From contig NC_135561.1 in the NCBI RefSeq assembly GCF_964340395.1, forward strand, positions 19,517,740-19,581,739: a stretch of DNA of 64,000 bases, in the 5' to 3' direction. Positions within the stretch are counted from its first letter, which is position 1; the number at the start of each line of letters is the position of its first letter. Under the pieces are notes generated by a model. It made no database searches and was not told the DNA's origin. It worked only from the letters and a program-made list of their open reading frames with translations. Source of the DNA: Glandiceps talaboti. Lineage: Eukaryota; Hemichordata; Enteropneusta; Spengelidae. A program made the translations under genes and the position numbers. Of this stretch, positions 49,044 to 62,631 are shown piece by piece.

Positions 49044-50829
49044 TGATTACCACATTGCAATTTCATATGTTATACTTTATTCATATTTCATTTCCCTGGT
49101 TGACCGACTGTGGGTCTTTGGGTATTTGCTGTGGCGTTATTGATTGATTATACGTATACCGACTGTGTACGTCTTCGACGTCTGTGCATGGGTGCCTAAA
49201 GGAAGATCACGTCGTCTAAATAACATATCACTATCATCGCAATCATTTCTATAGTCTACGTCACACTGTTGAGTCTCCGGGTCAAATCAAAGGTCTGCTT
49301 ACATCTATGCAAATATTTACTTGTCATTCTTAAGCTTTCGGAGAAGAGAACCCTTGTTCCAACTGTGTTACGTAATTTAATGTGTTCTAAAAATTATGAG
49401 ACCAATCGACCAATCGCTTCGTTAATTTGGTTCCTGCCCAGACAGTTAATATATCGTTCCACCTGAATACCTGAATGTTTGTAAGCCTCTATTACTGTGA
49501 TGGTATATTTTGACATATGTCGGAATTATGAAAGAAAGGAAGATTGATTGAGCAAATAGTTTTGTATTTTACTATCTTCTCTTTGTGTCTTCTTTCGGTA
49601 CCTTTATCTTGTCCAGAAGCTAGGTCATTCTTTTCGCGGTATATATGCAAATTTCACCTTCCGGCTATTGATCTATGGTCAGAATCCTTCGCTAGTCTGA
49701 TGAAACCGCGAATTTGAGACTTGGTAATTATACATTTAAAGAAATATGATATCTTCCCATTTCCTAAATTGGGATGCCATCCATGCATTTAATATAGCTG
49801 ACCTGACGATTTCGTCATTTCATCTTTTTAGGTATGAAAAAATCTACTATTCTGGTATTTAAGATAGATGCTGAAACTCTAGTTTCGTAAGTGATGACCT
49901 AGTGATATGAATGATATGACGCTTTGATTGGTGGTTGAGTGGAGATTGAGTGGTGTTATTTATAGTGTGGGAATACAACGTCGTCAAACAGCAGGTTTTG
50001 ATATGTACACCATTCTCCATGGATACCAACACTTTATCGACCAAGTGATAGGCACAAGGAACAACGAATCCTTTGACATTGTGAAGACGCCCTTGTTTTG
50101 TAACACAATAGACAGCAATTTGTTTCTATTGAATAGGAACCAATTGTAATTCAGTTCAATGCGTTTTAAGGCAAACAAAAACTCAATGGATATCTCGTAC
50201 TAACGGCAGGATATTACCACATCTTCATAAAACCATCTTTTAATAACATCCAAAATCAAATAGGAAATCGTTATAGGTATAAGACATCACGGCTGGCTTC
50301 TTAACAAAGTACGTGTACTTTTTTTTATTTCCTCATCACATTTTCATTAAACCATTAAATATGCAAATTGATCATTAAATTAAAGTTACACTTTATAGAA
50401 CATATGCATTTGATGTCATGTTTGTTTCAAATTATTTGAAATTTGAAGCCCGCATTCTTAAGATATTGCCCAATAACCTCATTGGTCAGAATTGAATCAC
50501 ATGACCTTCTTTGAATAAACTCTTGCCCGCTCGGCTATTCTGCGCATGTTTACCCTGGTGTTGCTTGCTCGAGATGAAAAAATTACTACACTGAAACACA
50601 CAAGCTTATTTCTTGCAGAAGTTTGAATAAATTCAAAATGATTACAAATGAGCTGTGGGGACACTCTAGCTCCGACAAATAATGTCATGTCCACATTTTT
50701 AATGGCTATCAGCAAGTACAGGTTAGAAATGTACCATGTCCATGAAAGGGAAAACTTTTCTATCCATGATAAATGATGATGAATGATAAGTGGACATGTG
50801 AGAACAATTGGACAAGTGACTGGACAGTG
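49044..50829. other. Non-coding stretch
   Basis: Several short open frames on both strands, none with domain or splice support. Confidence 0.5.
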
Positions 50830-51000
50830 TAATGCAATAAATAACATATGTACCCGGGCAATATCACAATTGAATGCCTGCCCTTGGGTTGGCACTTTTT
50901 ACCAAACTTCATCAAAAGTTTGGTAAAAAGTGCCAAACCAAACGCAGGCACTAAGCTGTGATATTGCCTACGCTGGCATGTGTTATTACGTAAATGCATA
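50830..51000. repeat. 170-bp near-palindrome (possible MITE or hairpin RNA)
   Basis: The centre is a perfect 21-bp stem, TTGGCACTTTTTACCAAACTT (50889-50909) with its complement at 50916-50936 and a 6-base loop. Pairing continues outward through GCCTGC/GCAGGC and CAATATCACA/TGTGATATTG to about 50830/51000 with mismatches. Open frames crossing it on both strands are symmetry artefacts. Confidence 0.8.
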
Positions 51001-51628
51001 TATATCCAGTTACAGCTTTTGGGATATCAGAATAAATGTAAGGCATCATCATCACATTGAAAGGGAGATGAATGCTGCCATATCGACTTCAAATCACACG
51101 GGAATTTGTCAACAGTTTGGATCAAATAAAGACAGGAGATGCGCACACAAAACAAAGAAAATAATCGTTGAATTGACTGAACTATTTGACGTACGAATAA
51201 ATTGCTCTCTGAAAAATTTTTTGAAGGATCATCACTGACGTCAATTTTAATATTTTAGTTTAAATACGAAATGTAATAAGTAAGGTTTGGAGCAATGTTG
51301 GAGAGAGAGGAATGTAGTGATCCAAGTCATGTACATGTAGCAATGGGATAGTTCTTATCATTTCCCTAACTGTCAGGGTTAATCAAAATGTCAATCACAT
51401 GAGACAGTATCATATTAGTGTCATCCTTTTTTCATCCTCCATATTACGACCAAAGATCGTGTATCAATGACGACAGTGAGATGATACCCAATACTGGTGC
51501 ATTCATTGTGGAGTGGTTGATATCTATCTGATGGCATATCGAATTTCACTCAGAAGACTACCTGTATTCACTTCAAAGTGAAGTCAGACATCAATCACAA
51601 TTATTCTAAACCGAAGTCGATCTCTGTC

Positions 51629-51629
<1 letters not shown>
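51001..51629. other. Non-coding stretch
   Basis: Nothing recognised. Confidence 0.5.
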
Positions 51630-51712
<83 letters not shown>

Positions 51713-51801
51713 TCTCTCTCGCACACACACACACACACACACATACATACATACATACATACATACATACATACATACATACATACATACATACATACAT
51801 A
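51630..51801. repeat. (CT)n / (CA)n / (ACAT)n microsatellite
   Basis: CT for about 90 bases, a short CA run, then ACAT; followed by a short (TGCC)n run at about 51820-51837. Confidence 0.95.
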
Positions 51802-51837
51802 GTATGTCTGTGTGTGTGCCTGCCTGCCTGCCTGCCT

Positions 51838-52953
51838 ATCTGCGTGTATGTCTGTCTACTTGTATGAATCCTACCAACCCCAATAAAACACCCTATTTAG
51901 ATCTAATTTATTAATCTAAGAATGTTTTGATATGAAGTAAGTGATTTATTATTTCATGTATACCAGTAAATGGTAAACATTCATAATATTGACAGGCTAA
52001 AACCTCGTATAGAATTACTTGAATATATCTAACATAATGATAACTACGTTGCCATTGATGCCTCGCTATCTTCATTGCAAGGCCTTACTCTGAGAACGGA
52101 GATGGTTCCGATTTTGTATAGATCTGTTTGACATTCATTACGTTGGTTGAAAGCCATTGTGTATACTGTGATCAGGAAATTACCAACCGTACGAAGCAAT
52201 CTCGGGGGGCACGCACCACTTGAAAACACAAACCTGGTGATGTGTAAATATAAATGTATTGTATATGGACTAGAAATGAACATATCTCTAGTGGTTTATA
52301 CCCTTGTGAATACAGCAGAAAAACTACCAAGATATATAATTTTAGGTGGTTTGGTCATATACAGGTATGTATGCCACTTGTCAGTTTTAGCTCTATTCAT
52401 TTTAATGTGTATACTTCTAACTGCTGAAATTCATAGCTTATGTCACATATGCTCAGTAAGTTGTCCTCGTGTCCTGCCGAACAAGGTATGGGTGCTGTAT
52501 TTTAGATATACATGGAACACTTCTTCACAATCTAAGTCTTACTATGATCATAATATGGAATGGAAATGAAGTGAACGTATACCTCGGCCCCAGAACCTGA
52601 ATATCTATTGAATTTCAATTGTGATTCCATCCACTATGGGGATGATCTCACAGCATGAAGTCAAGGACAACGTCACTAAATTTAGCTTTAACACGATGAA
52701 TAGTTTGATCCTATGCAGCATATATAAGAAGTTTTGCTTAGATTTTACAGTGGTAAGTTCATTTGTGGATGGTCTGACCTTAGATTCAATCTGCCTCACC
52801 GTGTCTACATTTTACATAGGCCTTATGCTGAACCGCTCTAAGGTGGTGGTTTTGAGGAAACATCGGACAATTCTAGGGCTTTGGATATCTTATTCATTTT
52901 CCCCAGCTAGAGAAAATATCAGCGTTCTGCATGGAAGACTTTTTGTTGTGCAG
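51838..52953. other. Mostly non-coding; weak + strand open stretches
   Basis: A + strand stretch at 52147-52374 ends at a good donor (TATACAG|GTATGT) and is hydrophobic in part. Without a convincing acceptor or homology it is only a weak exon candidate. The open stretch 52621-52953 is likewise unassigned. Confidence 0.25.
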
Positions 52954-53013
52954 GTGATCGACGGTACGGATTCGGCGGCCATGATGGATGCCATGATGGA
53001 CGACAGCGATTAA
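52954..53013 (+). CDS. Candidate terminal coding exon, acidic C-terminus
   Basis: The acceptor CTTTTTGTTGTGCAG is followed by 19 codons and TAA. The peptide VIDGTDSAAMMDAMMDDSD is acidic and methionine-rich, and the DNA is locally GC-rich (GGTACGGATTCGGCGGCC) in an AT-rich setting. A direct 11-base repeat GCCATGATGGA occurs twice. It could close the gene whose first exon is at 38263, but no linking exon is established, and a minus-strand reading of the same bases is also open. Confidence 0.3.
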   Translation: MIDGTDSAAMMDAMMDDSD

Positions 53014-55239
53014 AAATCGAGTATAATATTCTCATTCGGGGCCGCGCTATCTGTGCATTATCACTATTTTAGACATGTTAGTTTGTTGTCTTGACCAATC
53101 AGATTTCTCGATTTGCACCATCAATATACTGGCATACTATAATAACTGATTACACAGATTATATAACAGCACTCGATTTTTTTCTTTTTTTTGAAGAATC
53201 ATATAGAAACTACATAAATGCCGGTCCCGGATTTCAAGATATTAGTAGGCATTAGCGAAAGAAAATTTGATTTCCTTCCTAGCCAGTTCTACCATCTGAT
53301 ACCCTTTTAGTGGAAAAGACATATACAATAGAATAATTGACCGACATTGTAATCACAAATCTGTGAACAGACACATTGCACATTACTGGATTGAACATCT
53401 AATCTGTGAAATGTGGTTGTATTGTGTTCACTTGAGGATTAAACGACAGTAAAACGTTACACAATGACTTCAACTGGGTAAGGGACGCTAAAAGTGTTCA
53501 CAACATAATTTGACTGGCTGTCTTTTTTTACGGGTTGTTAAAATTTAGCTTGTTTAAAATCTTTTATATTCTCAAGGCAGCTTCGACTAGCAATAAATGC
53601 GCAAGCACATGTTTCCGTTGATGCAAACTTCCTGGGGTAACGTAACCAATTTAAGCATTGCCATTAAAGAGTCGAGTGATTTACGACGATGCAAATTGTA
53701 TTACAACTTACCAATCAAAGTCTTAATGTCCAATAATGATAGCTTATTTTGAAGATACCCATTGACTACTCGTTGCAAATTTTTCATTTGCCTTTACAAT
53801 ACAAACCAACACTAGTGTTCAATATATCGACTTGCGACACATTCACTCATTTACGTCAGTTCACTATTTAGTCGATAGGGGGCGCCGTGTATTAGTAAAG
53901 TTCGATTAGAATGTGCGAGTAGAGAGAGATTCATGTCTGTGACCTACATGTTATGATGTTGTTCATTTAGAAAGACGTGTAATAGATATATATCTTACTT
54001 CAGTATACCGATGTAAGATGTTCATCGCCTTTAAGGCACGGCAGTAGTTCAAAGTGAGTCCTGCATTCAAAGTCATTCGACTTTCATCAAACATTATGTA
54101 TGAATACTAATGAACTGGGTAATATACATTGCGCTTATGGCTAAAGTCTTCAATTGTTGGAAACAGCTATTTTCACATAGGCAGAGACAGTGGATATAAA
54201 AGGAAGCCTTTAACGGGTTCCATTTCAGATTACTATTGGTTGCAGGATAAATCGTAGTGGGATGAAACAATATCAGTACAGTATTTTAGGGTAATATTGG
54301 AGACCATTCCTCCATGTTGCAATCATAGATTCAAATTTTCAATTGAGTTGAGCATTTTCCAAGCAAAACGGAAAGGCATGTTTTAATTTTTATTGTTTTG
54401 AATATGTCAAGCAAAATGCATAAATCGTTTCTTGGTAATTCTACACAGCCGCTTATTGGATTCCTGGGAAAATACTTCAGTGGATTATACATGTTCATGC
54501 CTAAGGCCATTAAACACGAGTGTCCAATAAGCCAAAAATTGAATATTTTTTTCAGATTAAGGGGGTCCTGATATTCAGAAGATAAACATAACAGTAAATC
54601 ATAAATTGTAGCCGATGCCATACTTGTTGTTGAGTGGTTTGACAAATCGACAGATACACATGCTAAGGGAGATAGATTCAAAATACATCATTCCATGCAA
54701 TTATAGACTAAATATCTCAATTGCCTTTAAATCCCCCAGAGTATTAAAATCGCATGGAATAGTAATCTTCGGTCGGTAGATATGTCAATCCACATGACTT
54801 CCTTTCGACTTGGTTATTATTACTACCGAGTACTTGTTAACAACCTCCAGCAATCCGTAGAAATGATATCAGGAAATGAAATGGGCATTCCTGGGTACTA
54901 TTCACATGATTAAACTAAATGAAATCTCCAGTAATTTGACAAATAGAACTAATCTGATATATAGATTCAAAGTAACCATGGACGGAGTACCTCTTATACA
55001 TGTACTGCAAGTTTCTAATTCAAAATAAGAAGCAATCAACTCTATTAGATATAGCATATAACCAGCTCATGACAGTGCCACCAATGCTTGCCACAATACA
55101 GAAATTTAGGGTGATGCTATGAGTGCAGTCAGGCGAAGCTTTTGTTGCCAGTTTGGCTTTCTTCATAATATGAAACGTGGTTTTCGGAGAAGTCGGTTAT
55201 AGTAAGCTGACCCGTGTGTGTATGTCATTAAGGTATAAC
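53014..55239. other. Non-coding stretch
   Basis: No exon, RNA gene or transposon end is recognised. Confidence 0.5.
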
Positions 55240-55560
55240 TTACATGGGGAGGGGGGAGTTCAGAGCATGTAAATGATCGACCCCAAGATCTCATATCAAA
55301 ATCATTGACTCCCCCCTCCAGCCATTGGAAATATGTGACCAAAAATATCACTGCACAAAATTAATGACCCACCCCCAACACTTGCGTGAAGAGTGGTGAC
55401 CCACCGCCGAAACCCCCGAATCCGTCCACTGTACAGTGTCCATTTAAGGAAATAAAGAATATCTGTCTGTATTGGTGAGATTGAAGCATTTGGTTTCCTT
55501 TTCTCCAAAGCGCAATGGCTATTGCTACCCCCCCCCCCCCCGTAAAGTACTGCATATCAT
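55240..55560. repeat. G/C-run-rich repeat, possibly a diverged family H relic
   Basis: GGGGAGGGGGG at about 55240, then CTCCCCCCTCC, CCACCCCCAAC, and a C run with GTAAAG at about 55530-55546. The pattern of C runs followed by CGTAA resembles family H right ends, but no inverted terminal pair was found. Three minus-strand frames here are rejected. Confidence 0.35.
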
Positions 55561-57054
55561 GTCATGTCATACCAAACCACGGGTCATTGCAGTTTAATAT
55601 GCTTAACATCAACTGAGCTGTAATCCTATTGTTGACTTCAACAAAACAACCAGTCAACCAACTTTCCCACTTCAGCCCCTTCAACTTACTGATCAACTAC
55701 TAGCGATACTAACTGTGCACTTCCTTACCCGTCACTCAATTCAAGAATCAAGACAGTAAAGATAGATCGACTTTCGACATTTAAGGGGGATTGAGTTTTG
55801 ATTAAATTATTCACAAAACATTGGTAAATTTACTCCCTATGCAATCAAGTAATCATTCAATCAAGAACCATACACAATATTGCGATTGGGTTATTCAGTA
55901 GCAAAATATCATGATGAATTTTCAGCCCGACTGAACAACAACAGCAGACGTGTATATTAACTAAGACGTTGAATTAGTCAGATTAGTAATAGATAGATAA
56001 ACATACGAATTGGACAGAACTGTTAGTAGAATTTATGTAGTCATGCATAACTGTATAATAAAGGTGTTGAACGTTACCAACCCATAATATTGCTCACATA
56101 CCTGCTAAGAATAACAAAGCCGAAATCTTGTAAAGGTGATAATATAAAACATCTTTCTGTTAAAACGATAAAATAATACATCATTATTAAAACAAAATAA
56201 AAATGACAAGAACACACAATATTATATTATCTGCTTTAAATTTGGATAAAGGCTGCTGACATGATATGGCACAGACTGGTTTAATATGTATGCTTGAACT
56301 AGCCATAGTTGTTGCAGCCATACTTACTGCAACAATTTACACAAATACGCCTGTTACTGTATTAGGGATAATGAAAACTTGCCATGATATGGTTCCGAAA
56401 TTGTCTTATCATTATATCAAACTTTTAATCACGACTTTGTGATGTTCCAATAGGGTTAAGGCATCATGTTCAAATGGTACGTGTGACACCATTTGGACAG
56501 GAAGAAATGCGCCTCGGAATAAACTGTTTAAACGTTTGATATTACTTAATAGTTAAAATTAAAATTTCCACCCGTTCTCATTTTAAAATCAAGAAAAAAT
56601 CACATCTTTACAAATAGAGGTCTAAATGTTATCAATAAATGAACAATTTCAGAATCCAATATGGCCGCCAAATAATGTTTCAACTCTATTGGAAATAAAA
56701 GATTTGCTTGAAAAAAAGATGTGGACTCCCAAATTTCATTTATTATTTGTTAAGGACAAGAACCAAGCTTTCATGTGGCAAGTTTTGGAGAGATTTCAAG
56801 AGCTTTGGTTTGCTGTTAAATTGTCCCCGGGGCGCACTTTACCTTAAAAACCAATAGTTCCCTCTTGTTTGGGACTGAATTATCTCATTTAGATTAGTGT
56901 GTGTCTAAGTGCATATGTCATCAGTTGTATCTAATGCTACTACTAGAATCATCTTTGTAGTCAACACATTGTGAATATCTACATAAACTGTAAGCGCTAT
57001 GTGGAGTCACGAATTATGTTCATTAACTGGACAGGATGCTGATTTTATGAATTT
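55561..57054. other. Non-coding stretch
   Basis: AT-rich. The frame 56626-56847 reads KFHLLFVKDKNQAFMWQVLE and similar but has no recognisable domain or splice context. Confidence 0.45.
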
Positions 57055-57064
57055 CAGAGAGGGA

Positions 57065-57148
<84 letters not shown>

Positions 57149-57198
57149 GAGACAGAGAGAGAGACAGAGGGAGACAGAGGGAGACAGAGAGAGAGAGA
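57055..57198. repeat. (GA)n / (GACA)n microsatellite
   Basis: GA for about 60 bases, then GACA, then mixed GA/GACAGAGG. Confidence 0.95.
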
Positions 57199-57309
57199 TT
57201 ATCTAACTACTGCTATAACGGACATGTGAGAAAATATTGATACTTCATACAGGGGTTTTCCTGATCTTTTAAATTATACTTTATTTATTTTTAATTAAGT
57301 AATTAATTT

Positions 57310-57337
57310 CTTATTTATTTATTTATTTATTTATTTC

Positions 57338-57388
<51 letters not shown>

Positions 57389-57440
57389 TTCATTTATTTA
57401 TTTATTTATATATATATTGATTTATTCATTCATTCATTCA
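57310..57440. repeat. (TTTA)n microsatellite
   Basis: TTTA units with one short interruption, ending in CATT units. Confidence 0.95.
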
Positions 57441-57994
57441 CAAACGCTACACTATTTCAAGCAGTGTCTATGTATGGGTTATTTACGAATACAAACTGAA
57501 TTTGGATTGATAAAGTTAACCTTCCTGTCAGTATTGTTTTGGTATTGCTTGTGATCAAGTCAGAAGCGAGGTCATGCCATTCATGTCTGAGTAAGAACAT
57601 GATGCATAGAGCCGTTGCTATTTTTCATTATGCAAGCTTCTGTGATAATGATCGGGTAAACATCACAAGGAAGTGATATATAACGTTGCTAAGTAACACA
57701 TTAATCTCGATAACCACCTGTACCTGGCTCAGGTCAAATTTTGAGAAATATGATGTTATCTTCTGAGTTCTATGATACTGGCCTTAAGCTTATTGATGTT
57801 CTAGTCCTAACTATTTAATGAATCACAACTTATTAGCTTGTACGTCAATATTCAGTTTATCCAGGGAAGTGGAAAGAGAGAATGTGTGCGCGCGAGACAT
57901 TTATTGACGGGTGCAATAAATGTACTATTGAGGTGTTAAGTATAGGTGAACGAACGATTCAAGCTATATATTTTTTTATTACTTACACCAGGTT
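57441..57994. other. Non-coding stretch
   Basis: Nothing recognised. Confidence 0.5.
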
Positions 57995-58048
57995 ATACAT
58001 ACATACATACATACATACATACATACATACATACATACATACATACAT

Positions 58049-58083
<35 letters not shown>

Positions 58084-58178
58084 TACACACACACACACAC
58101 ATACATACACATACATACATACATACATACATACATACATACATACATACATACATACATGTACACACACACACATAC
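57995..58178. repeat. (ACAT)n / (CA)n microsatellite
   Basis: ACAT arrays flanking a CA-rich centre; 184 bases. Confidence 0.95.
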
Positions 58179-58321
58179 ACCGACACAGAGTTAAGAAATA
58201 TGTCTGCGTGCGTGTGTGTGTGATATTATAGGCAGTGTGCGTATGTCCCTGCCTGTCGGTTTGTGTGTTCGCGCGAGCGTGCGTGTGAGTGTGTCAGTGA
58301 GTTGGGGACATATGTCTATAA

Positions 58322-58485
58322 CCGTTTTAAATCGTACGACAGATGGACTGCGAAAAAAAATCAAAATGTGACAGAAAGCAACTTTTAAATCATACGACGG
58401 GTGGACCGCAAATAAAGGAATCAATAAACGATCGAATATAACTATTACATCGTACCACAGATGTACTGCATATAAAGGATTCTAT
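58322..58485. repeat. Degenerate tandem repeat, about 60 bp x 3
   Basis: TTTTAAATCGTACGACAGAT at 58324, TTTTAAATCATACGACGGGT at 58383 and TACATCGTACCACAGATGTA at about 58446 head three diverged units, two of them with GCA(A/T)ATAAAGGA(A/T)TC. Confidence 0.6.
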
Positions 58486-61400
58486 ATATCACATCATGTG
58501 TTCAGTTCTCTCTGCATTCCATTTTCACTGTGATAAAAACCGACATCAGTGAAATATTCAAATGGAAAACCCTCGATGACTGGTTGTCTATACCATTATT
58601 TCGACTTGTCAATTTTGACTGTGCAAAGAATAGAGTCATCTGTTTCCCATCTATAAGGCATAATTATCGCAATGTTATATTACCAAGTTATCAAACACCT
58701 GCCATTGCTGAGTAAACATTACATTTTAAGAACAGACAATGTAGACAGCACGATGAAAGACATTGCCTCTGGCATCATAATGAGTAACTGAAATCACGGA
58801 TAATACATTGAGAAAAAAACCTGTCACATTGATGTGGTGGTTAACCCTTCCTTGCTGCAAGAGACCTAAATTACCCCGACAATATGGAAAGATCGTCAAT
58901 GATGTCACTTTTACTGTTTATTCTCCAGTTAGACCAAGAAGGCCAACCTGTTTTACACGTAAATAACTAATTTGTCTTAGATGTGGCTAAATATATCAAT
59001 ATAGTTTCTTTCTGTACTAAAGGAAAGTTTAAACATTTAAATTAATAGTCATGGCGTTGAAATGAATGCGTTGATGTTTGCATAAACTGTAAGTAAACAT
59101 TAACACAAAACAAAGCAACAAAGATGACCTGAAACAAAAACCAGAAAATTTTAACGACTCATTCACTTACTTCAATATTCAGTATGACGATTTATTTCTA
59201 CAGACGTGTCCTCCGAGATTAGACTTAATGTTATATTTTATCATGTACACTTTTATGTTATGTGACTTCATGTGCAATGTTATCCATTGTTTTCCAATGA
59301 TTGAATGCTAATACTTATAATAACAGTAACAACTTCTTGAATGTAGACGCCCTGAATTTGCATAATTTAGTACATTAAGGCCCGACATAGGCATTTAAGC
59401 ATAATGATTACAGGGTTAGATTGCCAGCAGTTGACAACATCGCTATTTACATGAGGTATTACTTTTCCTCCGTGTCCCTGGGCAATATAAACTTTATCCA
59501 TCCCGGAAGTATGAAGGATGTTCCTGTCTGAAGCAATGACAGTATGTGCACCTTGAAAGTTCATCTTGTATTACATGCTAAGGAAATCTCAAAACTACAG
59601 TTGTTTTTCAATCTGTTTGTAAAGAACGTTCATTGCACTCCCAGGTGGTCTAATTATGCATTTGCACGGTTGAAAATATCAGGGAGAACGTTATCGGCTG
59701 TGGAGACCCTTGACCTCGCCGTTCATTATCATTCTGCTGTGTATAGGGTTACCTCTTCTATCTTTTATCCTCATTCATATCTTTTTATCTTCTCAATGAC
59801 ATATCTTTTAAGTGCAATATTTTAAATAAAATATTAATTAACCCTACAGAACTAATGGTCGTAACCTCGGAAAAATGATATGTTTGGTAACACTACACTG
59901 AAATGCAAAAGACTGAGTTTGGCATGCAATACCGATTTCAGTAACCACAATTTGTATCTACTAGGTATGTCGATTTACTGGGACATGCGTCAAAAGGTTG
60001 CGGTGTACTAATTTTGTACTTATTAGACCCAATATTGCGAAGGAGAAAGTTGAGATTTGTAAATGAAGTTATTAATGATGATTTATGAATGATGTTAACC
60101 CTACGGATTGCAATTATGGTGCTTATTCATCATTTATGCTATTAGTGTCCCAAATAACAACTTACTACAAAAGATGTGATTTATTATATTCATCAACTAA
60201 ATGAAAAAAAAACGTGTTTATATTTCAACAGTTGGGGTGAATATACTTCTCTAATGACACGACCTTCAATCTATCAATTTCTTAACACCATCCAGGGTCG
60301 AACTGTAACTCAGTAAAACTGCTTTCTGAACCTGTTAGCTGAATCAGCAGGAAGGAAACACACAAGTGAAGTCACATAGAAGGAAGCTCGCACCCATATA
60401 TTTAGATTGATTTTGTATTCATGGGTTTCAATACTATATACAGCAGTCTTATGACTCATAGGATGCTGGGAGAAATATACGTTTTTTACCTTCGTTTCTG
60501 CTTTCTGCTCCTCTTTGCCATTGTAAGGATTAAAATAACAGCAACCATTGATCACATTTCAACTTCGGCTAAAATTTCATTAAATATCCCATAACCACAA
60601 AACATGGACACTTGATATCCAACATGTATCTATAAAATACCACACGCGTATCGTAAATGAACCATTAGAAGAGTCTCTATATCCACTACACGGCAACATG
60701 GTGATGATGGGTGCTCCTCTAATCACTCATCGTGGGAACGCATCTTTCTATAACCTGCTACCGTCAACTGTTGCTAGGATAATGGTGTTTGTTTTGCTCT
60801 TTCTTGTTGCCTCGTCACACATGTTCATGTTTACTGAGTGAACAAGCTTGTTAGTATTGTAGGTGTTTTCCCCATTCATGGAATCAGAATGTCGAAAAGC
60901 CATGCAACTTAATCTTAAATGATATTAGAACAGAACAGAACACTTTTCAATCAAATGACTAAACGTTATTTAAAGTTCAAAGAATACTGTAAGTCTATTT
61001 TATTTTGCTAATTAAGTTTTGCCATCAAATTGCATGGGAAGAGATTCTAAATCAAATTTGGTTTGCATAAACAAGTTACTCTTTTTAGCAGCATGTTATT
61101 GATCAAATCTTAGATTTAGTGCTAATTTATAAAAAAAAAAAGAAAAAAAAACATTATAACGAGAAAACTCTAATCTACCCACAAAAAATGAAAGAATAAT
61201 ATATTACTTATCAATTTTCTTCGACGGGATCCAGACAGAAGGTCATTTTACAGGCCAGTAAGCCATTTTTAAAATATATTATTGATAAAGCTTTAATCTA
61301 TGCACTAACAAGGAATATCTATTGATTCAATACAACGAAAGAACAAGACAACTACTCGATTTTACTGAGGGTTTTCTAACAGAAGGACAATTCAAACATA

Positions 61401-61609
61401 CCAGGTTACAGATATATATTTGTCCAGCTGATCTGATTGCACATTGTGTCTACCCTTCAAGACTTTAACGACATCTACTTTTGGGATTTGTTTGCTCAAA
61501 TATCCGTCTCATATCAAACATCACTTAGTACTAAGATTGCATCGAACTACGCCATCTACTGCTCATTCCTATTATTACATTATACCATACACGAGCCAAG
61601 TTCAACAAA
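58486..61609. other. Non-coding stretch
   Basis: The minus-strand frame 59564-59367 (NFQGAHTVIASDRNILHTSG) has fair composition but no convincing splice sites or family. Poly-A tracts lie near 61128-61151. No other feature is supported. Confidence 0.45.
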
Positions 61610-61925
61610 AAATATGGAATATATACACTGGTCGTTTTACGTGACGACAACGCGCGTCTATGTCACGACACAGCGTATCAATGTCACTGGTCCTGCGGTG
61701 TTCGAAATATGACTAGGATAATGGTGTTTGGAGTCAAAACGCTAAAAATGCATATTACTTTCCCCAATTAAAAAAAATATTACTGGCAATGGTATAATAA
61801 TGTTTTCCCCAATATTTTTCTCCATTCAGTCTGAAAATACTCTTGACCTAAGGGTTGTCACTATTCGTCGAGCAACTCATAGTCACAAAGACCCCTTAGG
61901 TCACTGGTATTTTCCTTGGCTGAAC
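61610..61925 (+). repeat. Dispersed repeat family R1, copy 4 (most complete)
   Basis: Contains GACGACAACGCGCGTCTATG, TCCTGCGGTGTTCGAAATAT, GGAGTCAAAACGC, TTTTCCCCAATATTTTT and the end block. The end block 61849-61905 is a near palindrome: GACCTAAGGG and CCCCTTAGGTC enclose GTCACTAT and ATAGTCAC. Confidence 0.75.
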
Positions 61926-62631
61926 GAAGGCAACTAACCTGTTCTTTGAAACGTCACAGGCTTTCATTACAAACCAAACATGGAATTATAGCACATTGCT
62001 TACAGTTGGTTTCTGAGTCAAGACTACAGACACCCTGAATTAATGATAAAACTCGTTACAAAAGGTCTCAGACATTGTATACTAGTATTTCAGGATGTTA
62101 CATTTTTCGTTTCATATTCTTTGGTTTAGAAAAAGGTGTTAAATATTGCACCATATATTTACTATGTGCTTGTGTATACAAGTAACGAATACTGTAACGA
62201 CATAATGCCTCATTACACGAAATAGTCAGTTCTCTTTTATGATGGCTATGATGAAATATATATAATAATGAAAGTGCCAAGTACCATTGACCAGTGTGTC
62301 CCTTGATGAACAAGAGCAAAAACCATGCCATACACAAAATATAAATGTGAAAATTTATTCATGTGATGCTTATTTCTTGACAAATGCTTCAAGTATAAGA
62401 TCTGTACATAGGGACCCTGGTGAATCAGTGTGATCATTAGACAGTACCATTAATGATGTGAAAGGTGTTTTTCAATGTTATTACAACAGTATGCATTTCA
62501 AGTTGATTTAAAGCGCTAACATAGACACGTGAAAGCAATATGTAAATAGTTCATTTTTGTATATTTAAGGTTTGCATTTTTTGGCCGGTGGCCAACAGTA
62601 CTGAATAAACGATTGAATAAATAGATTTCTG
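61926..62631. other. Non-coding stretch
   Basis: Nothing recognised. Confidence 0.5.

Noticed and set aside
50497-50999. Open frames on both strands around 50500-51240
   Set aside because: They cross a large palindrome, whose symmetry produces mirrored frames; no recognisable content.
59367-59564. 65-codon minus frame with fair codon balance
   Set aside because: No convincing acceptor, donor or family match.
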